From positions 10,375,579-10,439,578 of the forward strand of contig CM049307.1 in assembly GCA_026874595.1 (NCBI GenBank): 64,000 bases of DNA. The letters are read 5' to 3'. A program made the translations under genes and the position numbers. Shown here in pieces: positions 1 through 13,069 of this stretch. Source of the stretch: Sipunculus nudus (Eukaryota; Annelida; Sipuncula; Golfingiida; Sipunculidae). Every line of letters begins with the position of its first letter. Within the stretch, counting starts at the first letter, position 1. Below the pieces are notes generated by a model, which had not been told where the DNA came from, ran no database searches, and worked only from the letters and a program-made list of their open reading frames with translations.

Positions 1-965
1 ACTTTTTAATAAGTGGAGCATCCTGTACAGTAACACTGCGTACACAGGTGTGAGTGAGCAGGTACTACTGGTACCACGTGCATGTCATCAGATGTTACAC
101 AGGGGTAAAGAAAAGTTAGAGCTGTCATGAAATGAGGTCTGAATATGAATTATATGCCAAAGACACGGTGCACAGGTATATCTGTACATAACACACAACA
201 ATAGCAGGTCCGTACACTACTGACAAACAGCTGATAGGGAGTGAGGCTCTGTAAGCTGTACCGGTACATTACATGAGCACGTGTTACCTGTGCCCCTTTC
301 AGGTAGATGGAACAGGTGAGGTAACGAGGGGGTGGGATAAGACAGTACTATGGAGTTTTCCTTCACTGATTTTATTGGGAGTACCTAACGTTGAACCATA
401 TCTAGTGTGTTAAAACACTGTAAGGTTTAATGGAGAGTGAAAACTCTGAAACTCAGAGACAATTGGCGTGTTTGAGAATTTATGTGAGTATTATTTTGCA
501 GTAAGGACAATATACACGTGTGTTGCTCAGCCTGGTCAGGAAAGTTTTAAAGCATGCAGCTTGGCAGGACTGCATCTTTGAAACGATTTTAGCAGCTGTT
601 AGTGAAGAAGAGTAATTTGTCTGAGGGTACGGTGTGTCTGCTGTGACTGTGCCAACAGTCTGAATGAGGGCCGGCAGGGAGTATCACTTCTGAGACTGAT
701 TGGTCGGCTCAATACGTTTATTGATTGAGGAGGTCGTACATTTCATTGAGTGCTCTTGTGGGAACCAGTGAAGTGAGCCGCACATTAAAAAGTAGCTGGT
801 TTACTACTGTGTGAGGCAGACCATAGTCATAGGTATACAGACTGGCCAGTACCACACGTGGACTTTGACATATCTGACATATATATCTGATAGGACATTC
901 ACTGAAGGCCATTTTGATTAACCTAGTCAGGATATTGGGATTACCTACACACACACCTTTGCAGT
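1..965 (+). other. Upstream region of the EGF-ligand gene, no gene recognised
   Basis: No repeat family or convincing exon is recognised here. The sequence just before the start codon, a pyrimidine-containing stretch ending cacctttgcag at 964, looks like a splice acceptor. The coding exon at 966 may therefore be the second exon, with an untranslated first exon further upstream. I cannot place a promoter or transcription start. Confidence 0.4.
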
Positions 966-1041
966 ATGAATATTTCGCATCTTGTTGTGACCACCCTCTT
1001 GAGTGTCATCAAGGCATCTCCAAACTGTACAAACACCACAG
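966..1041 (+). CDS. Exon encoding the signal peptide of an EGF-family ligand precursor (partial gene)
   Basis: ATG at 966 opens 25 codons plus one base before a consensus donor (gtaagt at 1042). The peptide starts MNISHLVV and continues through a hydrophobic stretch to SVIKAS, which fits a short secretion signal cleaved near residues 17-18. It is followed by two N-glycosylation sequons, N20-C-T and N23-T-T. The exon ends in phase 1 and joins in frame to the exon at 52246, completing a Glu codon. The two together read open with no stop, which is the main support for linking them across 51 kb. A CAG acceptor sits right before the ATG, so the start could in principle be internal. The signal-like sequence argues that this is the true start. 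Known of the family: EGFR ligands are made as secreted or membrane-anchored precursors with an N-terminal signal. No transcript evidence is available. Confidence 0.6.
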
Positions 1042-2057
1042 GTAAGTAAACCTCAGCTTGTCAGTGTCTTACAGTATGTGAAAGTATCTACTGTGTAACA
1101 GTTATATCACATGCCAAACTTAGCCATTCCTATTGGTGGAGTAATGGACAGATAAGCCTGTGGGTGTGTTTTAATTTACACCATTTTTGTTTACTGTAAC
1201 TCTGTATATATCAACAAAAAATGAATTTGCTAAAAGACTTAACCAAATTAAAAATTAAGTTGATCATAAGTTGAGCAGTGGTAACATAATTGAGGTTGGT
1301 TTTGTTAACTGATTCTGTTAGTTGATATTTTTATAACCATTTAATTATGGTTTGATTTTTAAAGCATTTTCTTAATGATAGATATAAAGTACCATTTGTT
1401 AGTTAATATTAGGATACAGCACCTGTATCTTTCCCTTTGAAAGTGTTTGAATATCTCTCAACATGTGTTCTACGGGTACCTTTATGGTATAGGATATTGG
1501 TCATACTGACAGATGGTAAATATCACATCTCACCCCAGCGAGTTTACTTCTGAAGAAAGATACCAGGGTGTCAATCTTTCACATTAGTGATGTTTAGTTG
1601 ACAGTTTAGAATGACAGTTAAGTTGTCATGATTGACTAAATATATCACATCATATTAACACAATATGTTCTGAGGCCTTTTGCTGAATTCTGCTTGCCGT
1701 GACATATAGAGTCTCCTCACACTAAGGATCTGAATGACTGGAGAATAGCTTTACTGCAGCCCTGTCTCACCTCTATTTTCCAAAATGAAACAGAACTTAT
1801 TGTCCAAAGAAACAGAATTTTTTTTTAATTCCACCTCAAATATCAAAGGTTTTCTACACATCAGATGTCCCTGATTAATTAATATTCATATATCTAACTT
1901 ATAACACATGTAACATGAAAATGAAAATCTCATATTTATGATATGTACATTAGTCATTATTCTGAGAAATAGTGGATAAGGTAAAATTTATCATAATTAA
2001 AATTGTAATAGGAAGACATTTTATTCCCAACTTTTGTCCCTTATGGTAATCATTTTT
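1042..2057 (+). other. Intron 1, proximal part, no recognised repeat
   Basis: AT-rich single-copy-looking sequence following the donor gtaagt. No coding potential, RNA gene or known repeat end is seen. Confidence 0.5.
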
Positions 2058-3243
2058 ATGCCCCCGCCACAAAGTGGCCGGGGCATATAGTTTTACCCAT
2101 GTCCGTCCTTCCGTCATTCCGAAATCAAACAGTTGTACGGACTTTTTTTCGCAATGCCTGCAATATTGGCCTGATTTTTGGTGTGTAGGCAGATATAGAC
2201 CAGTTACAGATCGAGTTCGCGTTTCGTCCTGGTTGACCTACTTTTGACCGTTTTACGGCTCCTGAACATAGAAAATTTCATGAAAAATATGAAATTTCAT
2301 GACAAATACACATGTAAGGACTTTTTTCACAATGGCTGCAGATATTGGCCTGATTTTTGGTGTGTAGGCAGATATTGACCAGTTACAGATCAAGTTCGCG
2401 TTTGGTCCCAGTTGACCTACTTTTGACTGTTTTATGGCTCCTGAACATAGAAAATTTCATGTAAAATATAAATTTTCATGACAAATACACTTGTACAGAC
2501 TTTTCTTCGCAATACCTGCAGATATTGGCCTGATTTTTGGTGTGTGGGCAGATAATGACCAGTTACAGATCGAGTTCACATTTTGTTCCAGTTGACCTAC
2601 TTTTGACCGTTTGACGGTGCTCTAACTTAGAAAATTTCATAAAAAAGTGCACATGTATGGACATTTTTTCTCAGTGCCTGCAGATACGGGCCTGATTTTT
2701 TGTGTGTAGGCAGATAATGACCAGTTACAGATCGAGTTCGTGTTTTGTCCCAGTTGACCTACTTTTGACCATTTAACTGCTCCTGAACATTGAAAGTTTC
2801 CTGAAAAATGGAAATTTTCATAACAAATGCATATGTACTGACTTTTTTTCCTCAATGCCTGCAGATACCACCCTGATTTTTTAATGTGTGGGCAGATAAT
2901 GACAGTTACAGATCGAGTTCGCGTTTCATCCTGGTTGACCTACTTTTGATTGTTTTACGGCTCCTTAAAATAGAAAATTTCATGAAAGACAGAAATGACA
3001 AAAAGACAGAAAATTTTATGGAAAATTCACATAGACTTTTTTTCACAATGCCTGCATATACTGGCATGATTTTTGGTGTGTTGCTTGATAATGTCCCGTT
3101 ACAGATCGAGTTTGCATTTTGCCCTTGTTGACCTACTTTTGACCATATGACACCTCCTGAACTTAAAAAAATTTTCAAAATTTTACAAATGTTTCTAATT
3201 TTCCCCAGGCGGGGGCATTCGTGTCGTACCGACACATCTAGTT
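2058..3243 (+). mobile_element. F1 element: pearl/Helentron-like non-autonomous transposon with six tandem units
   Basis: The 5' end at 2058 is ATGCCCCCGCC, part of a hairpin whose arms GCCCCCGCCAC and GTGGCCGGGGC flank AAA. The 3' end has the inverted match GGCGGGGGCAT, then a small stem GTGTCG-TAC-CGACAC, then the terminus CTAGTT. Between them lie six diverged tandem units. The conserved TGCCTG motif recurs near 2155, 2334, 2514, 2675, 2856 and 3048, so the period is about 160-190 bp. Each unit contains GGCCTGATTTTTGGTGTG, CAGTTACAGATCGAGTT and GACCTACTTTTGACC. Known: bivalve pearl elements carry about 160-bp tandem cores between unique ends and are grouped with Helentrons. The assignment by architecture is inference. 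There is no RepHel protein, so the element is non-autonomous. Confidence 0.7.
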
Positions 3244-4420
3244 GTTTAAAAATTTACTGTTCACTTATTAATGCCAGTTAAATGATAATTTCATGTTTCC
3301 AGTTCATTCATGAGAATTTTGGATGATATCTCTGTTAATATATTGCCATTTAGTTTACCCTAAATATAAATTCAGAAAGTTACTGTACATGGATATACAG
3401 GATATATATAGGTATCTATGTTCCTTGTGCTTAAGTTAATTTTCGTAGGGAGAATATTTCAGCAGAAACATATTTGCTGTGACATTCCCAAAGTGTTACA
3501 TGAACAGACACTGGCAAAAACATTTTTGAGAGCTTGGCTTGTCACCATGGCAACAGGTGTTTTTGTAGGAGGCCGTGATGCCTGAACGAATTCCACTTGT
3601 ATGGTCCTTATATAAGCGCAAGTGTTGGGTACTTAAAGGTCCCCATTAGTCCATGGTCATGACAGGTGTGCCTAGCAGCATAGCGGGTGATCACACATAG
3701 CCCAGCAAGGACTTAAACTACCAAAGTTCCAAGGTGTGATTTTTTTTGGGTGCCATTTTCATGGACACTTTATATATAGCTGTTGAGAGACTTTTTCATT
3801 GGTGTGCAAAGTATGCTATAGAATATGGGCAGTTCATACGATGTACCCTGTCATTTTGTTGAAACCAGAGAACTGGAATTTTAAAAATTAGCGGTTGTTT
3901 CTTGGTTGTTATGTGGTAGACCACAATGCCAGTGATGAGTCAAGGATATTATGTGATGTGGTGAATGTCTAGCTGTTTCATCACGGTGCGTCACTGCTTA
4001 CCGTATGATGAGCCAGCAGGTGTTTTCTTCATTCAGTAAAAAATTCATGTTTCAGAAAATTTAAAAGCTTTCCCCTTACAACATTTGCTGACAGTGCACA
4101 TCTTTCCTAGCTCAAGTGTCTCAGATTTCCTCGTATGACAATGCTGTGTTTAGACGATTAAAAAGATTTTTATCCCTGTTTTTTATTAGACATCTCTCAA
4201 ATTGAATGTATGTTCATTTCATTGATTTAATTAGTACATTTAAAAGAAATCACATATTTTGAAGTTATACAGCGCTAGACAATTAATACCCACATCAAAG
4301 TATTTAATATAAGATACACTAATGTACTAAAGCTTCAAAGCAATTGTTCTAAAACTGCATTAAAGTGCTTACCTTTGGGCTGTATAATTATAAAGCAGGT
4401 AGTATTTAGCTGTACCTTAA
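3244..4420 (+). other. Intron 1, no recognised gene
   Basis: Mixed-composition intronic sequence. Nothing in it is recognisable as an exon or repeat end. The part around 3530-3980 is less AT-rich than its surroundings. Confidence 0.4.
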
Positions 4421-4421
4421 T

Positions 4422-4860
4422 TGTTCCCCCCCCCCCCCTGTCACCGAATGCGCCATCAGCAGGGTACTTAGAAATATCTGTCGTGCCGTCCCTCTGTCTG
4501 TCAGTCGCACATTTGTTGATGTAATAACTCTAAAAGAATTTCAGGTCACCACATTTTTCAAGGTCCCAAGAGTGATAATGCTAAAATGACGTTAACCCAA
4601 AAACTCAAAAAGAATTTGAGGCAAAGTCACCAAACTTGCTGCATTGATGCACCTGATGAAGGGCTAGGTCAAGTTCGAATATGTATGATCTCCATGGTCA
4701 CAGAGGTAATCTTAGTATGTGACATTGACCCATCTCATATTTCATACATCTATTCAAAACTTTTTCTCAATATACCCACATCAGGCAGATATATACTAGA
4801 TCAGTTCCACAGATCAACCTTTCCCTTGTTCTTTCAGAATAATTTTCCATGATGTTACAC
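4422..4860 (+). repeat. Fragment of a dispersed repeat starting with poly-C
   Basis: A C-run at about 4427-4438 is followed by a CCGTCCCTCTGTCTGTCAGTC-type pyrimidine stretch. After it come phrases such as AAGGTCCCAAGAGTG and CAAACTTGCTGC that are typical of degenerate mollusc dispersed repeats. No terminal palindrome is found, so the boundaries are approximate. The 88-codon open frame inside it (4586-4852) has no recognisable domain and is probably not a gene. Confidence 0.35.
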
Positions 4861-7800
4861 CATGATATCTGTTTTTTTTTTACCCAATTAACTTTTTCTT
4901 AAACTACAATATATATTCAGTCTTGGTAAGAAATGTAAAGTTTCTATATAGAATGTTTATAGAAATAAACATATTTATGTAGATTTGAATCCCCAGTTTT
5001 GCATGATAGCCTTGAAACTAATATTAACTGATCCCTTAAATCTTTAACATTAGTTCACATTCTTGTTGTGTGACACTTTGTGCCTGTGTGTGTTAACTGT
5101 GGGGTTCTGAAAACTATTAGTACTGGCTCTAAAGCCTATTGAAGTGTCAGGTACATGGAATTAAATAAAGAAATGTTAATTCAAATGGTCTTTTCATGCA
5201 CAAACATAACCTGAAATACTGTCTTCAGATGCTGATTTTGCATTTCAACATATGAAAGTTTCTAGGCAATGTAGGCATTATGTAAATTAAGACTTGGTTT
5301 CTGCTTGTATGTCATGATGTATATAATCCTGTTTCAGGGAAACGTTATATATGTTTTGTTATTAAGTAAGTGTGATTCTTTTACCTGACCACAAATAGGA
5401 AAATGTCTTATTGGAGACTGTTCAATGATTTATTTTGTAAAATGTATGAGAGGAGACTGTGTTGTCAGGTGATCAAGTTTCTATAGCTAACTTTATAGGT
5501 CTACATATATCTGTATTCTGAAATGAATGATCATGTGAATGATTTATGTACTGGGTCCACTGCAGTGTTTCTGAGTTCATGATTGAAACTCTTCTCTAAA
5601 TGTACAAAAGGTATTCACTTCATATTGAGGTGTTTAGCGGAAGCTTTTAGTCTTTTGTGGAAGCTTGTATGGTCCTGGAGTCTTCTTTCAGCGGCCTCCA
5701 ATAAAAAGTGTCTGCTCAGCATAAGTGTGAATGACATTTCCTCTTCGGCCCTCAACATACACCCCTGGTCTTGCTATTTCTGGCAAAAAAAAAGATAGAT
5801 AAAGACTAATGATGATAACTCTGTGCTTCTTACTGTGCCTCTGATTACAGGCCTCCATCAATTATTATTCTCATTTATGCCCTACATGTTATATTTGGTG
5901 AAGTAGTTATGGACAGATATGAAAATATTTGGGCTGACACCAGGTTTTTATTTGTGTACATCTATATAGCATTTTTCTCATTAATGGTACTTGTCTGTCA
6001 GATTCACATGAGGAAATCCTGTGAAAGTCGATTTTAAGGTCTGTAAAATCTCTAATATGGGCATCTGTCTCAAGTAGGTGCATATCACACTGATTTTGAT
6101 GTATGAAATAAAAATCACAGATGGGCTTATATGTTGAGCTAATATATCTTAATAGATAAATGTTGTTTGACAGAGTTGGTGTTGTTCATTTCTGTGCTGT
6201 GTCAACAAATTTATGACAAATTTATAGGAGACATGGGTATCGGCATAGTATGAACATGGGAAAGACATCTTATAGTCACCAGATTGGATATGAGATCATG
6301 CAAAGCTTAAAAGTTGACCAAAGTCTATCAAATGATCATGTGTAGAAAAATAAGAAAATTGGGGTAATTTGTGCAAAGCACTTGGCAAATATGGGATCTG
6401 CCTCCTGGCCAAAGCCATGTTCCAGTTCCTATCTTCGGCTTCAGATAAATGTTGCTCAACAAAGATTGGCCTAATATGTGAACGGCATTACAGCTTAACC
6501 TAGGTCTTGCTAATGTCTGTTATTGGGACATAAATATGATTATTATTTAAAAGATTATGGGATGGCTGTGCACATTTCTAACACTTACAGTATGTGTGTT
6601 TCAGAGCAGCATGTCCTCTCAGTATTTTGGCCATTATTGTAATTTATACTAAAAGCCTCATTTATAAACAAGACCCATGTAACAAAATTATTTTTATGTT
6701 ATATATTACTACATTATTAACGAAATGTTGCTATAATCAGTGTTTCTGCCAGTGAAATGTGAATATAACCACATTTAATTAGCTCACTCAAGTTCGACTG
6801 AGCTTTGATATCACATATATTTACATAGGTTTTTATGAAAGGGTAAAGCATTTTATGAAAAACATACATTGGTTTCTTCACTGAATTCATATTAAATCAT
6901 GAGTTTAAGACAAAAAGTAATGTAAACAGTTAGCTAATATAAAAGAAAATAAGATTATCTTTTCAATGATACTGGCCATGGGTGTCTTTGCAAAATTGGT
7001 AAGGCTAAAACCCTAGCTGTTCCTTGAGTTCAGGATCTTTTTAAGGGTATTAAAGCCTCTGTCTTAACCCCTCCCTTCCCAAATCTAAGTGTGCCTCTGC
7101 TGTCATAGGGGGACCAAGCCTAAGACAAGGGTTGCTTAAAATTAGATGCTTAATCTTTAATGGTCACCAGATACAATTAGGGCATTGACTGCACTTATAA
7201 ATGTGTACTGTGTGAACCAAAGGTGTTCTAATTTAAATTCAGTGTTACTGTTGTTCTAGCATAAATAATGTGATGAGTGCCTAGTTAAATAGTGATTCAT
7301 GAGGGTTTAAATTCCACATTTTATGGCTTATTGTGTAAGTTTTGAACTGAATTTTATATATCTACTCGATCTGATCATGAAACTTGTAACATTACAACCA
7401 CACAGGTCAAGTTAATATTTATCGTCTGTCAGGTCAGTGTGTTGAGTGCTGTGATTCAGCATACTTCACGCTGATTACAAGACAGACAGTTTTAGGCTAG
7501 ATTTGTGTAAATCTTGCAATTGAGTGATCACAGTATTAAAAGCAAGCCCTGGCATGGAACACGGCTTCCCACTTTAATTCCTCAACATGCCACTTATGGC
7601 AAATAGATTTTTATCATGCAGCCTGGGGACCAACACCTGACTAGTAATAATATGTACTGTTTTATATCACTTTTTGGGTATGAAAAAAACAGCAATTAAC
7701 CATTGCCTTGAATGTGGTACTGTGCCATAGGACATGCTAAGTTCCCACATTCTGTTTGTCTTAACTATACTGGTAGTTCATGGGCATAACAAGGTCAGTT

Positions 7801-10740
7801 TGTGTGCTCCAATTCTGATGGACTTAACAGAAACAATTTGAGACTTTGCAGCCATTTAAAGAGAAGTGAATCATATAATTTTCAGGGCTTTAATAAATAG
7901 AAAATATATTAATAATACAATTATCTGTATAAAAACTGTTTATGTGTGTAAACATGTGATTGTTTTATTCAGAAAATGTATTTTTTTGTAGAATATGTCC
8001 AGGTAGAGAACTTACAGATGTTGCCATCAAAGGAGAGAAGTTTTCCAACATCACATTTTTTGGCATGATATTTAAATAAATTGTATAATAGAAAATAAAA
8101 ACTTGTTCATTTTCTATATTTGATGAAAATCTGATCAAATCTGTGATAACAGAAAGAGAATTTTAATGAGTAGATTGGTTGATCCTTTTTGTTTTCACTC
8201 TCCAAGAGGTCTTGTTTCCGTTAAAAAATATTGAAAATAAAATATTTTATTTAAATTCCAGTCACTTTTTGTGTTATAATCATCTTCCAGAACACATTAA
8301 TTGATTTTTTCTCTTCAAAATGTACAACCAACCTGTCCCAACCAAGAGTTTTGAATCTCTCTCTGTCACATTCTGCCAACTTAGCGTCTTTGTGTGGAGA
8401 TTAATAATGTATGTACTGAGTAATAAAGTAACCTGCAGGTCTGACTGATGTATTGTTCATTTTGCATTGCAGCTGTCAGTGTTCAATTAGTATACAAAAC
8501 ATTTATTGTGCTATTGTCTGAGGTAGACATTGAATATCTAACATCTCAACTGTTCTGTAATGGTAGGCATATGTAATGTAACAGGTGTTCTGTGTAATAT
8601 ATAGGTTACAGTGACCTAATTTATGGTAACTGTATTCTGTGTTCTTCATCAGCAGCTTCTGACTGTCTTATTTTACTGGAGAGATTGCACATTCTATGTT
8701 ATTTAACATATGATATATGAGTGACTATTTTCAACTTTTATACATACAAACACAAAGTGACCAGGGGCCAAAAGAAAAAATTTGTTTTCATGAACTTTTT
8801 TTCAGAAATCATTGTGGGAGGGCCAGTTCTTTTTACAATTTAGATTTTTTTCAATAAATATTTAATATGGTCAGAGGGCAACCTTTTGACAGCACTTGTT
8901 TTGCTGAACAGGTAAAAGCATATTTTAACAAAACAAATTTTATTGAAATTTAATTATTTTATTTTCTTGAAAGATATGTCTGAGCAGCTGGAGCTCAAAA
9001 CTGGTAAATTTCTGCTGCAATCAACATTCAAAATTATGATATTCAGATCAAATTTGATGCACATGGTGTCTGAGAAATGTTTTATTTGTCTCATGTATAG
9101 CATTGGTAGTGTGTATATCTTTATTCATGTGAGTAGAGAGAGGTAACATGTAGCTTTAACATCAGTAGCGTAATGTCTTTTCCCATGGGTCAAATACTTT
9201 GGTTCATGTTAGATCCTTACCATTAAATGGTGATGTCCAAAGTGAGATATTTTGTTTTATGCCTATTATAATGTATTCCAGTTACATTGACCTCTTCAAT
9301 AGTGAATTCCAAACAGATTTATTATACTGCATCAGCTTTGTACTTACACATACCTGCAATGAGAAAATTGAGACAGACCCTTTGGTACCCAGCATTATGT
9401 TTAATAAATCATAATGCTTAACATGTCACTTCTTTTACTCTTGTTGCTGTCTTATACAGTTACAATGTCTTTACATATTAAAAAACAAATGTTTATTTCT
9501 CAACAAGAATTATAATTCACCCCTTACAACCCAAAAACTCAGGTGAATTACCATGGTTTCCGTGTCACCTTGTAGTTTCAGGAAATAAGCTTCAAACTTT
9601 TTTACCCCGTGGAGCTTCAGTTCTGCTCATTTCAGCCAATTCCTTGTCTAGATTTTTTATATGGCCATATTGCATGTTTACAGAGCAGAATCTAGTGTAA
9701 GTCAAATAGTTTTATCCCTAATGGTTAATCCTACCTTAAAACAGACCTCTCAGGATAATCAAGTCTCTGCATGGTACAACTATTTGTATTGTTTCCTGTA
9801 GTGTCACCATTTTTGTGGTTGTGGTTATTTCTTTCTTAATAAGGAAGGTATTTATGGCAAGGAGATGCATGCATTGATTCTTACTTGTGTGTAAGCTATA
9901 TATAAATTCTGTTTACCCACTCTGTTATCTGGAGATCATTACAATGAGTGACAACAGAAGTATGTTATGTAAAGTCATTGTACTTCTCCTTCATGAACTA
10001 AAGTATGTAACCTTCACAGTGTCACGTTCATGAGTAGAGTTAAAGAGCTAATTAAATCACACAGGGTGGTACTTTTTGATCTGTTGTTTGTCTCAGGTGT
10101 TTATTTCTGCTGACTCCCCAGCAATGTAGGTCATATCTCTACAGTCTATATTTCTGCATCAAAGATATGAGTCAAGGGTAACATAATGAGAAGCCCCAGC
10201 TGGGTTTCATCATGAATAGTGTCTTAATGAAGATTTTATTAATTTGCTGTTGGTTTGATTTTAAAATACAGAGTTACCAACATTTGAAGGAAACTGTTGT
10301 GATTAAGTTCATATTTTTTGCTCATTGAAGCTTAGACAATTAGGAAATTTAATATTAATTATTTTGTTAATTTATTTTCTTAATTTAATTTTATGTGTGT
10401 CTTCAGTTTGTTCTATACCCTGTCTAATTAATGTTAACCTCCTGCTCATTTAATTAGGTTGCCTGGACAACTTGGAGGTATTTTTGTAACTATAGTAAAT
10501 GAGTTTTTAGTTCTTTATTTGCATTTCATTATCAGACTCTAGACCATTCTATGATAGTTTGTATTAATTTTTCAGGAAATCCCAACAAAAACTCACAAAC
10601 TTTGGGCGGCAGAAAATCCTGTAAATTCTCATTGTATGCATGGAATGTAATTCTGATTATTTCCAAAAACTAATCAACTGTGTAATTTATATATTATTAG
10701 CTAATGATTAACCTTAATCCCTTATAATTACTATTTTTAC
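4861..10740 (+). other. Long AT-rich intronic stretch, no gene found
   Basis: About 5.9 kb of AT-rich sequence with only short open frames (up to about 71 codons, for example 5583-5798 and 9199-9414). None of these shows a recognisable domain or plausible splice-site pair. No repeat termini are identified. I see no feature I can support here. Confidence 0.4.
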
Positions 10741-11767
10741 CTCAGCTGACTACAAATCATCGATGGTCCTTTGTCAATCGTTCGTCTGGCCGTCTGGATG
10801 TCCGTCCATTAACAGCACACATTTTGAAACCATTGGACCTACAAAGCTGAAATTGGGCATACCATTAGATGTCCCAAAAATCTCTTACCATAACCAAAAT
10901 TAGGTCACTTATGAAATATTAAGGAAAAAACACAATTTTCTATTAAAAACCCATTTTTACACTCAAGACTGCATTATATCAAAACCACTGATCTGATAGT
11001 CATCAGATTTAATATAACCAATCCTGTATAAATTTCCTATGTACATACCAGAAATTAGGTCAGTATTGTATAATTTCTTGATGTTAGTCACCCAAACATA
11101 ATGCACTTTATCAAAACTAAGGATTTTATTCAAGTTTTCAAGCACAATGTCAAAGACTGATTATATCAAGCTAGCCCAGAAAAGTAAGCTAGAGCTAGCC
11201 CCCAGCTCCCGAGGCTGTTATGTTATCGCTTCACTCCTAGCCAGCTCCTTCTGTCTAAGTGAGCTGGATCAAGCTGTCTGCAGTAACTACCACAGAGAAC
11301 CTAGCTCTTTCTCTTTCTCTCTCTTTCTCTCTCTCCCCCCCCCCCCCACTCCACCCCATTCTATTGACAGACCTGTACAATAAACAAGATGAATCTTATA
11401 ATTTCACATTTTGTTCAGCAAACAGCACTTAACCTCAGAGACTCCTCCCCCCTCCCCCCACCCCTTCAATACACAGGACTATGAATCTCATAATTTCAAT
11501 GTTCAATTAATTTTTTTGTTGAAACTTGACAAATTTAAATTTTTTTTAAACAAAACATTTTCAGGAGTTGAATCCTAATGTTCAAATGTGATGAAATATA
11601 AGTATTTAATGTAAATGCTCTTTGATATGTTTTTAGATTTAATAAGATATAAATACTTTGTAGCATTTCATTCATATCTCTTAAAGCTGGCTGGGCCTTG
11701 TTATGAAAAACACTGTTAAATTTAGTTAATCAGGAATATTGGGCAAACTTTTATGGGATTAATTTTT
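10741..11767 (+). mobile_element. F2 element, 5' end with truncated body
   Basis: CTCAGCTGAC at 10741 is the F2 5' subterminal repeat. It is followed by the family's GTCC-rich leader (CGTCTGGCCGTCTGGATGTCC) and internal phrases shared with the other F2 copies (TATCAAAACCACTGATCTG, ATTTTATTCAAGTTTTC). A CT-rich, C-rich microsatellite lies at about 11309-11348. The usual 3' end with the CCCATGGG palindrome is missing, so the copy is truncated or rearranged. The end coordinate is approximate. Confidence 0.5.
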
Positions 11768-11947
11768 AGCTCATATGGTCATATATTTAAATAATTGAAA
11801 ACTTAATTACATTCACACATTGACTGATAGTCATCTGAGCTATAGGGTTCTTTCTTGGTCCGTCATACGTCCTTCTATCCATCTGTCCATCCCTCTGTCC
11901 CATCATTAACCAGGCACAAATCTTAACCGCTGGACATAGAATCTTGT
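11768..11947 (+). mobile_element. Second F2-like 5' fragment, interrupted by a DNA transposon
   Basis: It contains an F2-like opening (GATAGTCATCTGAGCTATAG, then GGTCCGTCATACGTCC) and stops where the pogo-like element begins at 11950. Confidence 0.4.
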
Positions 11948-11949
11948 TA

Positions 11950-13066
11950 CAGTGGAACCCCACAATTATGACCACCCTGGGGACTGAGCAAAGTGGTCGT
12001 AACTTGGGGGTGGTCGTATTTGTGAAACTTACCGTGGTCGCATATAACACGCTGATATTTAATGTGTATCAGAGTTTATCTATTGCATATCTTTAATGTA
12101 AATTATAACAAAATATTTTACTTAGCGAGGACCCTTATTATGAATGGTTTTTTTGGTGTGTGTAGCTGAACATTTTTATTCATGATAAAAATTAATATAC
12201 ATGTACACATACGTAGTGACTGATGATTAACAAATAATAACACTAAGGCAATATGATTACAACCTACTGAATGCATATTGAACATAATACGTGGCTGTCA
12301 TATATTTAGCCTTCTGCTTGAGTATAAATTCGTGCACTTGAGTTTTCCCGGCGCTAAACTGCTGAGCCATTTGGTGCTGACTGCGCCTGGTATTGCTGCC
12401 TTGATTAACGCCAATTTATCCTTCAAGGAGAGCTCTTTCAGAGCCGTGGTTGCCTAACAGCAAGCAATTTAAATGCAAACTTAACCAGTAGAGAAATAAA
12501 CTGACAACGATCTATCAGAAAGGCAAGTTAATGTGAGGGATTTTCCTCCCATGCAAGCTTTATTTATACATTTTACTGACTGCTCAATACTCAGTGTCAG
12601 TAAGGTATGAACACATGTGGGATTAACTAGGTCGTTAATTTTACCAATGAGGATTGAACAATATGTGATGAGTTGAAATATTAAGCCCGCAACCCCACAC
12701 TTAGGGTAGCTGTAATACAGGTGATCACTGAGGGGCAATTAGCAATTGACCCCAGGTCAGACTGGCTCATTAAGTAATCAGGCCGATGGTTACCCCCTTG
12801 ATCTATAACCTACACCTCAACGAGTCTCAGCGAAGACACCGAGTCGGGAAGACATGCAGGACCAGATTAACACTCAGGTAAAGAAACCTTGTTACCCGCT
12901 TTGATCTTTGAAGGCGCCTGTGACAAGACGCAGCCATTGACTCGTGACAAACGTTGTTTCAGTACTTCTCGGCGGTGGTCGCATTAGCGGGGTCGCATTA
13001 GCGCTGGGGCCAGGAAATCTGGTCGTAATTCTGAATTCAGGGGTGGTCGTAATTGTGAGTCATTTT
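11950..13066 (-). mobile_element. Pogo/Tigger-like non-autonomous DNA transposon, truncated copy
   Basis: It begins CAGTGGAACCCC at 11950 next to a TA target dinucleotide (11948-11949), followed by repeated GGTCGT/ACGACC phrases. It is the reverse-orientation relative of the complete copy at 45434-46672. The far end stops at GTGAGTCATTTTT, about 100 bp short of the expected terminal repeat, and F2 sequence begins four bases later. On the minus strand it carries the same CENP-B-like N-terminal remnant (about 12310-12450), here with the start codon mutated. Known: pogo-superfamily elements insert at TA and have CAGT-type ends. Confidence 0.7.
12310..12450 (-). pseudogene. CENP-B/pogo helix-turn-helix remnant, inactive
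   Basis: On the minus strand the phrases LKELSLKD, LALIKA and, after a frame change, MAQQF...GKTQVH can be read. They match the N-terminal helix-turn-helix of pogo/CENP-B-type transposases and the better-preserved copy at 46155. The initiator ATG is replaced by ACG and a frame offset separates the two helices. It is not functional. Confidence 0.55.
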
Positions 13067-13069
13067 TGG